This document shows positions 24,754-33,730 of a stretch of 34,275 nucleotides of DNA, one piece after another. The notes under the pieces were generated by a model. It saw nothing but the letters and a program-made list of their open reading frames with translations. It did not search any database and had not been told where the DNA came from. Location of the stretch: positions 1-34,275 of the forward strand of contig JASJDS010000109.1 in the NCBI GenBank assembly GCA_030065055.1, in the 5' to 3' direction. Source of the stretch: Calothrix sp. MO_192.B10. Lineage in GTDB: Bacteria; Cyanobacteriota; Cyanobacteriia; Cyanobacteriales; Nostocaceae. How positions within the stretch are numbered: the first letter of the stretch is position 1; every line of letters starts with the position of its first letter. Made by a program: the position numbers and the translations under genes.

Positions 24754-27700
24754 AAAATAATTTCCTCCATATTTTCAGCAGAGTTATCAGAAGTAGAGAA
24801 TGACACGTTAATAGTTGTTAAAGCAAATTGCATGAGCAATAAATCTGCTAGTTGTTCAATTGTCATTCCTTCCATAATTTTTTCGATTGCTACATCTACT
24901 TCTAATTCCTTAACAAAGTGATTTTTAAGTTCCATGGCACTTAAGGAATCCAGTCCTACTGCGTTTAAAGCTTGTGTAGGTTGTAGTTTATGTGATGAGT
25001 CTAAACCAAGAACTTTGCTTAAATGTTCTTCAATGTAATTTATCAGCAGTGCATGACGCTCTTTAAGGGGAGTAATTTCTAATTGTTGTCTAATACTGAG
25101 ATTATGACTTTGTGTCTCCAGTAACAAATTTACTGATTTCTCATTTGCAGATGTGGTGCTCACATTATGTTGATATCCTTCTACTAGAACTTGTAACAAC
25201 TGTGGCAGTAATTCTATCTGTTCGGGTGAAAAATTACCCCTCTCTTCTAGCATTTGTACTAGTTGCTGGGTATCAAATTGATGTATATAGCTAGCGATTG
25301 CATCTAATTGTTTTTCGTTTGTATTGTCCCCATTTGTATAACATTCATTTTTAGTTCCCTTAATCCAATAGCGTTGTTGTTGAAAGGGATAAGTGGGTAA
25401 AACTACCTTACTACGGGGATAATCTCGGTCAAACCCAGACCAATCAATTTTGACTCCCTGCACATATAACTGACCTAAACTTTGTAGCATTTGTTGCCAG
25501 TCTGATTGACCAGCACGCAGAGAAGGCAACCAAATTCCTACATCCTCTGGCAAACACTGTCTTCCCATCCCTAACAAAATTGGCTTGGGTCCAATTTCTA
25601 GAAAAACTTCATAACCTTCTTGATGTAAGGTCTCCATACTTTGGGCAAACTTCACTGGTTGGCGTATATGGTTTACCCAGTAGCTTGCTGTGGTAATACT
25701 ATCGTCTGCCGTGGTTCCTGTGACATTTGATATCAGTGGAATTCGGGGTTGATTGTAGGTTATTTGATTGGCTACTGCTTCAAACTCTGCCAACATCGGT
25801 GACATCAAGGGTGAATGGAAGGCGTGGGATACTTGTAGCTGTTTTGTCTTGATTCCTTCTGATTTTAAAATTTCCTTAACTGTCCCAACCGCTTCTGCTG
25901 CACCGGAAATTACAATACTTTTGGGTCCGTTGATGGCGGCTATTGCCACTTTTTCTTTGTATGGGGCAATCAGTTGATTTACTTTCTCTGATGATGCCAT
26001 CACAGCTACCATCTCACCTCCTGGGGGTAACTGCTGCATTAATCGTCCCCGATGGGCAATTAGTTCTAAACCATCTTCTAAGCTAAATACTCCAGCTATT
26101 GTTGCTGCTACATATTCCCCTACACTATGACCCATAACTACATCTGGTTTTATGCCCCAGGATTGCCATAACTGGGCTAAGGCATATTCAATGGCAAATA
26201 GGGCAGGTTGGGTGTAGGCAGTCTCATCTATTGCTGAATTTTCCCCTGGTTCTGGATACAAGATACTAAGCAGAGGCTTCTCCAGATAGAGACTTAGAAT
26301 GGCATTACATTGTTCTAAGGTTTTGCGGAAGACAGGTTGCGTTTCGTAGAGTTCCCTTCCCATGTCCACATACTGGGAACCCTGACCTGTGAATAAAAAT
26401 GCGATTTTTGGCTGCTTTTGGCTGGTGAGTTGACCTGTTAATAGTCCAGTTGTTTGCTCTCCAGTTTCAAACGCCTTTAACTGTTGAATTAACTTCTCTC
26501 TAGATTCAGCTACTAAGGCAAGGCGATGGTCAAAATGCGATCGCCCTGTATTGGCACTGAAACAAACATCAGCGATCGCTGCTGTGGAATTATCACCTAA
26601 CAATTCATGATAACGTTGTCCTAGCTGTTGCAGAGCTTTCTCACATTTTGCAGATAAAGTTAATATGTGGCAAGAACGCTCGCAGAAATCTTCACTTTTG
26701 ACTTTTGATTTTTGACTTTTGACTTGAGTTGGTGCTTCTTCTAAAACTATATGAGCATTTGTGCCACTAAAACCAAAGGAACTCACTGTAGCTCGTCTTG
26801 GTTTACCATCGGGCAACTCCCAATCTTTAAATTCTGTGTTGACATAGAAGGGGCTATTCTCAAAGTCAATATGTGGGTTGGATTGATTAAAATGTAACGA
26901 AGGAACTAATTTCTGGTTCTTGAGACATAAAATTGTCTTAATCAAGCCAGCGACTCCGGCAGCAGTTGTTGGATGACCAATATTCGTCTTGACCGAGCCG
27001 ATCGCACAAAACTGTTTCTTATTTGTCCACTTAGAAAAGGTTTCTGTTAAGGCTTCAACCTCGATCGGATCTCCCAAGGGTGTGGCTGTCCCATGAGCTT
27101 CTACATAACTAATGGTTTCTGGATTAATCCCAAACTTCTGATAAACTGCTTCTTCTAAGCGTGTTTGAGACTGACAACTGGGAGCACTAATTCCATTGGT
27201 ATTGCCGTCATAATTAATGCCTGTGCCCTTGATCACCCCATAAATATGATCGTTATCGCGAATGGCTTGATCGTAGCTTTTTAGCAAGACAACACCACAA
27301 CCTTCACCCCAAACTGTACCTGATGCTGATGCATCGAAAGTGTTGCACCGCCCTGTGGTAGATAGCGTTTGAAACTGGCTCGATAAGATTTGGAAGTCTA
27401 CTGTTGCCATGGTGGCAATCCCTCCAGCGATCGCCATTTCACTCTCTCCCCGTCGAATACTTTCACAAGCTTGATGAACCGCAACTAATGAAGATGAGCA
27501 AGCAGTATCAACGGCCATCACTGGACCTTTAAGGTCAAGGAAATAGGCTATTCTTGCTGGTACCATTGACACCATATTTCCTGTCCCTGCCAGTCGATGA
27601 GTCCCTAAGCCTGAATTTGACAACAACTTGCTATAATCACCGTTTGTTAATGCTCCTACAAATACGCCACACTGTTTTCCCTTGAGAGAATCAGCAGCAT

Positions 27701-30434
27701 ATCCAGCATCTTCAATGGCGTGGTAAGCTTCTTCTAAAAATATTCTTTGCTGAGGCTCAATAAACTGAGCTTCTCCTGGAGAAATTTGAAAGAATAAAGG
27801 GTCAAATTTGTCAATTTCATCTAAAAAACCAGCAGACTTTGAATAGGAAGTACCTGGATGTTCTGGGTCTGGATGGTACCAATTTTTTTCTTCCCATCTT
27901 CCAGGGGGAACTTCTGTGACACTATCTACTCCATTCTTTAAATTCTCCCAAAATTCTTTCCAGTTTTTTGCTCCTGGATATCGACATGACATTCCAACAA
28001 TAGCTATATCTGTATTCTGAATGTTATTGTTATATATTTTATTTTTATCAATAGCTTTTTCTTGTACTTCTTCTCCAGTCTTTACTAGCAACAGTTTGTC
28101 TGCATTGTCTAAGGAAACTTCACCCGATTGTAAGTGATGTAGCACTTCTTCCTGCCGACTTATCTGTTCTTGATTCAGAACTGAATTTAGCCCATTAATT
28201 TCTGTTTTAGCTTTTGATTCTACTACTTCTAGTAATAATTCTTCGGCATTTTCTAAAGATATTTCTCTTGTACTTATTAGAGATAATATTTCCTCTGAGT
28301 TATCCGGATTAATTGGCTTGTTTTGATCATGATAGATTTGATTTTTTTCAACAACTTTTTCTTGTACTTTTTCTCCACTAATTCCCAACAAAAGTTTCTC
28401 TGCATTATCTAAGGAAATTTCACCCGATTGTAATTGATGTAATACCTCTTCCTGTAATGGTAGTTGAGAACTATCTACTTCTTGACGATCATAAACCTGT
28501 GGCATGGTTACGACCACCTTGCCGATATGCTTAGTATGCTGCATATAGCGAAAGGCTTCAACAACATCTTCAATTGGAAATGTTTTGTAAGGTAATGGCT
28601 TCAGATGACCGCACTCAAAGTGTTTGAGCAAATTATCCCAGATCTGGTAATGTAATTGATTATCTCTAGCACATTCTTCTGACAAATCAAAAGGAAAATA
28701 CTTGACATCCGGGCGCTTCTGAGCAACTTGCTCGTGAGTCCAGATGTTAAGCTTACCAATTTCCAGATATCTTCCTCCCTCAGCAAGGATATCTATATTT
28801 TTCTGGATGTATTCTCCATGAGTCAGGCTATTGAAAATAACATCTACCCCACGCCCCTGAGTTATTTCCATTATCTCATCTGCAAACTCCGTAGTTCGAG
28901 AATTCATCACATGCTTTATTCCCTGTTCCCGGAGAAAAGCCATCTTATTTGGACTAGTAGTGGCAAATATTTCTGCTCCAAAAAATTGAGCTACTTTAAC
29001 CGCTGCTTGTCCAGCCCCACCTGAAGCAGCATGAATTAATACTCGTTCTCCTGGCTGGATTTTGGTTAAGTAATGCAACCCATAGTATGCAGTGGAAAAA
29101 GATACGGGAAGAGTAACTGCCTCTAACATATTCAGATTAGAAGGTTTAGCTATTAGTTTATCCAGTGAGCATATAAAGAAGCTACTGAATGCATCACGAG
29201 TTCTTCCCACTATAACTTCATCGCCAACTTGCCACTGGGACACTTCTGGCCCAACAGCCACGACAATACCCGAACCTTCAGCACCAAAGGTGAGCTCTTC
29301 AGCACAGGTAATGCCTAATATTTTTTCGTTATACTCTTGGAACATACCAAGTGAGTCAAGTACTTCCCGAAAATTAATTGCTACAGCTTTCATTTGAACC
29401 TCAACTTCACCAGGTCCGGGAATTCGACGTTGCAGAGGTGCCAAAGTTAAATTTTTTAATGAACCATAACGAGATAGCTTTAACTTAAATGGTTCAAGTT
29501 TTGGTAAATTTGGTGAATTTTTTACTACTTCTGTTCTCATAGTTGATTGATTGTTTTTCTGTACTGAAAGTGGAGATAATTGGTTGTGATTTTTTACGGA
29601 TTTATTTATCCAATCCTGGTTCAATTGGTCCGGCTTTTTACTAATATTTGCTTCGCTATAAATTGTCTCAATTCGACTGGCAACCTCTGGTTGATGAAAA
29701 GTCTTTTCGTACATGATTAGTTCTTTTTTCATAACTTCAGGCAATTTATTTCTAAATTCTGAAGTTAAGTGCTGTTTTAAAGTTATTAGAGATAATCTAG
29801 GCTTTTCTGCTATTTCATTTGCTAACTTTTTAGCATGATTTAGCACATCTTTTTTGGGGACAACAGTCACAGAAATACCACGTTTTGCTAATTCTTTTCC
29901 TCGATAGTTTCGGGCAGTATACATCATTTCTTGACCTAATTCTATCCCTAGCTTATTAGGTAATATTAAGGATGTTGCGCCTACTGGAGTAAAACCATAT
30001 TTCATGAAGTTAGTTGTGTAAATACTTTCTTGACTTAACACAACAAAATCTGCATATAAACCTAGAAGAAAACCACCTCCAATACCATGCCCTTGCATAG
30101 CGGAAATTACTGGGATTTTACAATCTAGTACTAACCTCAATACTTCAGAATCATTCAATTTTATTTCTTTTTTATGAAGTCTGATTAAATGTTCTTTTGT
30201 AGCTCCTGATGAAAAATAATTTCCATAGCCAGTCAAAATAACTACTTTATAGCTCTTGTTTTGAGCAACTGCACCAAAACACTTACATAATCCCTCAATT
30301 ATTCCTGGTGAAAAGGTATTACGGTTTTCCTCATCCTTCATCGTGATTTGAACAACACCATTACCCAACTCCACCAGTTGTACCACTTCGGTATTGCTCT
30401 TTGCTGAGTCCAAATTAAGATTTAGGCTTGCCAT
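24750..30434 (-). CDS. ECH2-ER-KS-AT-ACP polyketide synthase
   Basis: 1894 residues. ECH2-like crotonase domain about 15-260 (NYFSSGATKEHL, MQGHGIGGGFLLG), expected to decarboxylate the glutaconyl intermediate. Enoyl reductase about 318-645 (NFREVLDSLG, AASGGAGQAAVKVAQ). A linker at 650-805 holds three helical repeats. KS 808-1232: DTACSSS (C979), EAHGTATPLG (H1114), NIGHPTTAAG (H1154). AT about 1344-1640: GHSVGE (S1437) and HAFH at 1537, the malonyl-CoA type. ACP about 1790-1870: GLDSL (S1830). No KR or DH, so the added unit stays a beta-ketone. The acidic tail AENMEEIIL looks like the short ligand of the TubC-type docking domain on the next protein. An N-terminal ECH2-ER pair recalls CurF and JamJ. 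The start overlaps the ECH1 gene by 13 bp. Confidence 0.95.
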   Translation of the reverse strand: MASLNLNLDSAKSNTEVVQLVELGNGVVQITMKDEENRNTFSPGIIEGLCKCFGAVAQNKSYKVVILTGYGNYFSSGATKEHLIRLHKKEIKLNDSEVLRLVLDCKIPVISAMQGHGIGGGFLLGLYADFVVLSQESIYTTNFMKYGFTPVGATSLILPNKLGIELGQEMMYTARNYRGKELAKRGISVTVVPKKDVLNHAKKLANEIAEKPRLSLITLKQHLTSEFRNKLPEVMKKELIMYEKTFHQPEVASRIETIYSEANISKKPDQLNQDWINKSVKNHNQLSPLSVQKNNQSTMRTEVVKNSPNLPKLEPFKLKLSRYGSLKNLTLAPLQRRIPGPGEVEVQMKAVAINFREVLDSLGMFQEYNEKILGITCAEELTFGAEGSGIVVAVGPEVSQWQVGDEVIVGRTRDAFSSFFICSLDKLIAKPSNLNMLEAVTLPVSFSTAYYGLHYLTKIQPGERVLIHAASGGAGQAAVKVAQFFGAEIFATTSPNKMAFLREQGIKHVMNSRTTEFADEIMEITQGRGVDVIFNSLTHGEYIQKNIDILAEGGRYLEIGKLNIWTHEQVAQKRPDVKYFPFDLSEECARDNQLHYQIWDNLLKHFECGHLKPLPYKTFPIEDVVEAFRYMQHTKHIGKVVVTMPQVYDRQEVDSSQLPLQEEVLHQLQSGEISLDNAEKLLLGISGEKVQEKVVEKNQIYHDQNKPINPDNSEEILSLISTREISLENAEELLLEVVESKAKTEINGLNSVLNQEQISRQEEVLHHLQSGEVSLDNADKLLLVKTGEEVQEKAIDKNKIYNNNIQNTDIAIVGMSCRYPGAKNWKEFWENLKNGVDSVTEVPPGRWEEKNWYHPDPEHPGTSYSKSAGFLDEIDKFDPLFFQISPGEAQFIEPQQRIFLEEAYHAIEDAGYAADSLKGKQCGVFVGALTNGDYSKLLSNSGLGTHRLAGTGNMVSMVPARIAYFLDLKGPVMAVDTACSSSLVAVHQACESIRRGESEMAIAGGIATMATVDFQILSSQFQTLSTTGRCNTFDASASGTVWGEGCGVVLLKSYDQAIRDNDHIYGVIKGTGINYDGNTNGISAPSCQSQTRLEEAVYQKFGINPETISYVEAHGTATPLGDPIEVEALTETFSKWTNKKQFCAIGSVKTNIGHPTTAAGVAGLIKTILCLKNQKLVPSLHFNQSNPHIDFENSPFYVNTEFKDWELPDGKPRRATVSSFGFSGTNAHIVLEEAPTQVKSQKSKVKSEDFCERSCHILTLSAKCEKALQQLGQRYHELLGDNSTAAIADVCFSANTGRSHFDHRLALVAESREKLIQQLKAFETGEQTTGLLTGQLTSQKQPKIAFLFTGQGSQYVDMGRELYETQPVFRKTLEQCNAILSLYLEKPLLSILYPEPGENSAIDETAYTQPALFAIEYALAQLWQSWGIKPDVVMGHSVGEYVAATIAGVFSLEDGLELIAHRGRLMQQLPPGGEMVAVMASSEKVNQLIAPYKEKVAIAAINGPKSIVISGAAEAVGTVKEILKSEGIKTKQLQVSHAFHSPLMSPMLAEFEAVANQITYNQPRIPLISNVTGTTADDSITTASYWVNHIRQPVKFAQSMETLHQEGYEVFLEIGPKPILLGMGRQCLPEDVGIWLPSLRAGQSDWQQMLQSLGQLYVQGVKIDWSGFDRDYPRSKVVLPTYPFQQQRYWIKGTKNECYTNGDNTNEKQLDAIASYIHQFDTQQLVQMLEERGNFSPEQIELLPQLLQVLVEGYQHNVSTTSANEKSVNLLLETQSHNLSIRQQLEITPLKERHALLINYIEEHLSKVLGLDSSHKLQPTQALNAVGLDSLSAMELKNHFVKELEVDVAIEKIMEGMTIEQLADLLLMQFALTTINVSFSTSDNSAENMEEIIL
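28086..28454 (-). repeat. three-copy helical repeat in the ER-KS linker
   Basis: Three 23-residue units lie at protein residues 661-683, 713-735 and 761-783. They share the pattern EE(V/I)L..(L/I)...E(I/V)SL(D/E)NA(E/D).LLL. Units 1 and 3 are nearly identical, and their similarity continues for about 25 residues (GEKVQEKVVEKNQIY versus GEEVQEKAIDKNKIY). In DNA, 28063-28155 and 28369-28461 are near-identical direct repeats. Unit 2 is more diverged and so probably older. Each unit is predicted to be an amphipathic helix pair with a central turn. Confidence 0.85.
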
Positions 30435-31198
30435 GGAAATACTCCCTCTTTTTTAAAGCGTTTAATTTTTTCTTGGACAGTAGGATCGCCTACCAAACTA
30501 CAAACCTTATTGACGGCTAAATCTTGAGTTTCTGCTTGAATAATCCATAACTTATTAATATAGTTTTTTAAATCCTTCACTCCAGATAAAGGTAAATACT
30601 TTAAACGTCGAATATATTGACTAATTAACTGATTAGTATTACTGCCATATTCATCGATCAAGCCCCAGTTATAAGCCTCTGATGCTGAGATTACTTCAGT
30701 CGTTAGCGCTAAACGGTAGGCTTTTTGAAATCCCACTCGACGAATCAAAAATGGTAATACACAAGCTGGTAATAAACCAAATAATAGTTCTGATAAAACA
30801 AATGTGACAGTTTCATCTGCAATGACTAAATCGCTTGCCGCTACCAAACCTACTCCCCCTGCTTGTACTTTGCCGCGCACAACTGACAAAATCACTTTGC
30901 TACTTTGGGACATTTGTTTCAGGATGTTGTAGTAACCATGAGAACTCATTTTTGGATCGACCTGCTTTCCGTTTGCTACTTCTTGAAAATCCATCCCTGT
31001 ACAAAATACATCAGGTAGTCCTTCTAGGATCACCACTTTAACTGTTTCCTCTGCTTCAACAGCTTGCAAAGCTGACAACAATTCTTGAGTCAGCTGACTA
31101 TTGATGCTATTGTTAGCTTCGGGTCGATATATCTGAATCCTTTGTACAGCAGGTTGATGATTGATTTTTAGGGTTTGATAGTCCATAGTTATACCCAT
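30422..31198 (-). CDS. ECH1-type enoyl-CoA hydratase-like dehydratase
   Basis: A 258-residue crotonase-fold protein. The oxyanion-hole segments are FCTGMDFQEVANG (near residue 65) and VRGKVQAGGVGLVAASD (near 107). LVIADETVTFVLSELLFGLLPAC then marks the family core. Its place directly after the HMG-synthase-like gene and before an ECH2-containing PKS is that of CurE and its relatives, which dehydrate HMG-ACP to 3-methylglutaconyl-ACP. ATG 31198 was kept because GGGAG lies just upstream; a second ATG at 31186 would start 2 nt after the preceding stop. The first choice overlaps the HMG-synthase gene by 10 bp. Confidence 0.9.
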   Translation of the reverse strand: MGITMDYQTLKINHQPAVQRIQIYRPEANNSINSQLTQELLSALQAVEAEETVKVVILEGLPDVFCTGMDFQEVANGKQVDPKMSSHGYYNILKQMSQSSKVILSVVRGKVQAGGVGLVAASDLVIADETVTFVLSELLFGLLPACVLPFLIRRVGFQKAYRLALTTEVISASEAYNWGLIDEYGSNTNQLISQYIRRLKYLPLSGVKDLKNYINKLWIIQAETQDLAVNKVCSLVGDPTVQEKIKRFKKEGVFPWQA

Positions 31199-32448
31199 TC
31201 ATACTCCCGATGAAATTCCTTAATGGCTTTCAACACTAATCGACCTTTGCCTTCGATGTGCTGCCAAACTCTTGGGAAAAGTTGATAGTCTAAGGTCACA
31301 TTTCTGGTGCCAAAGGCAACTGCACTACTTTTGTAGAGTAATTGCTCATATTCCTCGATGGTTAGGGAATGCCGCTGTGCTAACTGTGCTGAAATACCGT
31401 ATTTAGCTTGAATTTCCTTTCCTTCTGGAGTAACAACCCCACTATAAAATTCTGAACAACAACCAGAACCGTAGGAAAATAGACCAATTCGTCGAGGTTC
31501 GCTGAAATCCCCATTGTCAATCGTGCTAGCCAGGGATAAAAGCACTGTTGCTCCCATAATATTGCCTACCTGTTGGCAATAAACTAATCCAGGCATCACC
31601 CGTCTCTGAAAGTCATCTTCAATCTCAACAGGTTTAGCCCTTTTAAACTTACGCATCATCTTCCTGTGAGCGCCTTTGACCATACCACCAAAAGGTGCGT
31701 GAAAACTTAAATAGTCAAAAGTGTTTTGGTAGTCGGCTCCTTCTACTCGATCTTGATAGTGCAGGTAGGCATTTTCGCAACAATCTAGGTAAGAAAGTAA
31801 TGATAAGTCTGCATCTCCTGCTTCTGAATCTGGGGTTGGTCTACAGGTATCCATTACTTCATAGCCATAGTAACCATTGCAACCCACGTCTACTTGAAAA
31901 ATGTAAGGGACATCACTCACTAAAATAGCTACTGCTCCAGCACCACCACTGGGTTCAGCAAAAGACCAATCTTCACTAAGGGCATCTCCCCCTTCGGCAA
32001 CAAAAAACCGAGATATGTCAGTTGCTATCACTAAAGCCTTGGCTCCAGGAGATGTTTGGGACAAAACAAAATTCAATGCCATTTGAAAACCCGCAGTACC
32101 GGAGTAACAAGCTTGTTTGAGTTCAAACATACGGCAATTGCGACTTAGTCCCAAATAATCATGAATATAGCTGCTGATAGATTTGCCAAAATCTATGCCA
32201 GATTCGGTACAGGTAATCACCATTTCAATGCGCTGCCTGTCCGCATCACTTAAGCTGTCAACAATGGGCTTGGCTGCATTTACTGCATAAGAGACAGGAT
32301 CCTCGTAGGGCATGGCAACTGTTTTCTCTTTCATCAGTAAATTGTCGAAGCGAGTCCTTTCTAATTGACGAGCTTCTGCTAACATTTGTACATCTAGTTT
32401 TGCTGCTCCTCCATATACATTGAGAGCTTCAATCCCAACTTGTTGCAT
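31189..32448 (-). CDS. HMG-CoA synthase-like beta-branching enzyme (HCS)
   Basis: A 419-residue protein. Active-site residues of the HMG-CoA synthase family are in place: Glu82 in ITCTESGIDFGKS, Cys114 in ELKQACYSGTAGF and His250 in YLSFHAPFGGMVKGAH. The opening VGIEALNVYGG and the late SLASTIDNGDF and GLFSYGSGCCSEFYSG also match. In HMG cassettes this enzyme joins the acetyl group of a donor ACP to a beta-ketoacyl acceptor ACP, giving an HMG-type intermediate and later a methyl or methylene branch. GAAGG lies upstream of the ATG. The gene starts 43 bp after the ketosynthase stop and shares the operon. This is a homologue of CurD and JamH by family and position. Confidence 0.95.
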   Translation of the reverse strand: MQQVGIEALNVYGGAAKLDVQMLAEARQLERTRFDNLLMKEKTVAMPYEDPVSYAVNAAKPIVDSLSDADRQRIEMVITCTESGIDFGKSISSYIHDYLGLSRNCRMFELKQACYSGTAGFQMALNFVLSQTSPGAKALVIATDISRFFVAEGGDALSEDWSFAEPSGGAGAVAILVSDVPYIFQVDVGCNGYYGYEVMDTCRPTPDSEAGDADLSLLSYLDCCENAYLHYQDRVEGADYQNTFDYLSFHAPFGGMVKGAHRKMMRKFKRAKPVEIEDDFQRRVMPGLVYCQQVGNIMGATVLLSLASTIDNGDFSEPRRIGLFSYGSGCCSEFYSGVVTPEGKEIQAKYGISAQLAQRHSLTIEEYEQLLYKSSAVAFGTRNVTLDYQLFPRVWQHIEGKGRLVLKAIKEFHREYEWV

Positions 32449-32491
32449 TATTTTACCTTCTATTTAAGTATTTTTGGTTTTTCTGTCAGAA

Positions 32492-33730
32492 CTATTTTCC
32501 AATTACTAAAGCTGTATTAATGCCACCAAAAGCAAAACTATTGCTTATGGCATATTTAATATCAGTTTCTTTGACTGTTTCTTTGACCCAGTTGAATGTA
32601 GTATCAATGGGATTAACTAAGTTATTAGTAGGATGACAAAATCCTGCCTTCATTTGTAATAAAGTAGCAATGAACTCCACTACTCCAGCAGCAGTTAAAC
32701 AGTGACCTGTTAGAGACTTTGTGGCATTGACTAAACAGTGGGATAGTCCTACAGATTTCAAAGCATTCACTTCTGTTTTGTCGCCTAAAGGGGAACTGGT
32801 GCCGTGAGTATTCACATAGTCAATCTGCTCTGGCTTCAGCTTTGCCATAGCTAAGGCAGCATTCATGGCTCTTTCTTCCCCTTTTTGAGATGGCTCGGGG
32901 CTGCGGTTTCCTTCTAAACCTAAACCCCATCCCATCAGTTCTCCATAAGAAACGACTCCCCTTTGTTGAGCATGATCAGCTTTTTCTAGGATGACAACTC
33001 CACAACCTTCTCCGTAAATAAAACCATCATGATTTTGATCAAATGGGCGACAAGCTAAATTAGGATTATCTGCATAACGCTCACTACCCATAGCTCTTAA
33101 ATTTTTCAATCCTTGACATTCCCATCGAGAGATATCAAACAGAGGTCCAACTGCAATACTCACATCCGCAACCCCCAATTGAATTTGACGAGCTGCATGA
33201 ATTAGAGCAACAGAGCCACCAGCAGAAGCCCCAGCGACGCTATAACCTTCTCCTTGAATGTGAAAACATTGAGACAGTAAACCTACTAGATCGGTATCCC
33301 AAAAAGTCACTCCATAAGTTGGTCTTAAAAATTCAGGGTGATCGCCATAACGTAACCAGATTTCTTGCTGATAACGTTGTTGGAAATTTGACCCGCCTAC
33401 TACAATGCCTACACGTTCAGGGTTTACTACCCCAGAAGAAAGTTTTGCATCTTGCCAAGCTTCAGAAACAGCAATGGTTGCGATCTGGGTACTCCATGAA
33501 GCAGTGCGAAGTAAGCTACTATATTCAGGAAATAGAGATCTGACATCAATGTCTGGAAGTTCTGCTCCCAGAAATGGTTTAACTCCTTGACGTCCAGGTC
33601 GTTTGAGATAACCAAACTGCGTTTTTCCTGAAAATAGAGCTTCTTGAAAGGTGGCAATATTTTGACCAATTGAGGTAACAATACCCATACCAGTTATCGC
33701 TATTGGTATTAGTTTTGGACTAGTTACCAT
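32492..33730 (-). CDS. decarboxylating ketosynthase of the HMG cassette (active-site Ser)
   Basis: A 412-residue KS fold. The usual VDTACSSS is replaced by VAGASAGGS, so the nucleophilic Cys is Ser169. The two His (H309 in NTHGTSSPLGD and H343 in TKSLTGHC) and the Lys before H343 remain. Such KS proteins cannot condense but decarboxylate malonyl-ACP to acetyl-ACP, which feeds the HCS. This matches CurC and other cassette ketosynthases. GEGCGVVILEKADHA and SFAFGGINTALVI confirm a KasII-like fold. Its ATG overlaps the stop of the upstream carrier-protein gene by one base (TAATG), so the two are translationally coupled. Confidence 0.95.
   Translation of the reverse strand: MVTSPKLIPIAITGMGIVTSIGQNIATFQEALFSGKTQFGYLKRPGRQGVKPFLGAELPDIDVRSLFPEYSSLLRTASWSTQIATIAVSEAWQDAKLSSGVVNPERVGIVVGGSNFQQRYQQEIWLRYGDHPEFLRPTYGVTFWDTDLVGLLSQCFHIQGEGYSVAGASAGGSVALIHAARQIQLGVADVSIAVGPLFDISRWECQGLKNLRAMGSERYADNPNLACRPFDQNHDGFIYGEGCGVVILEKADHAQQRGVVSYGELMGWGLGLEGNRSPEPSQKGEERAMNAALAMAKLKPEQIDYVNTHGTSSPLGDKTEVNALKSVGLSHCLVNATKSLTGHCLTAAGVVEFIATLLQMKAGFCHPTNNLVNPIDTTFNWVKETVKETDIKYAISNSFAFGGINTALVIGK

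Noticed and set aside
28086-28454. TPR or ankyrin repeats in the ER-KS linker
   Set aside because: The unit is 23 residues with spacing of 48-52 and lacks TPR or ankyrin consensus positions.
29092-29397. Plus-strand open frame of 101 codons within the PKS gene
   Set aside because: It is antisense to the enoyl reductase domain and low in recognisable features; a shadow frame.
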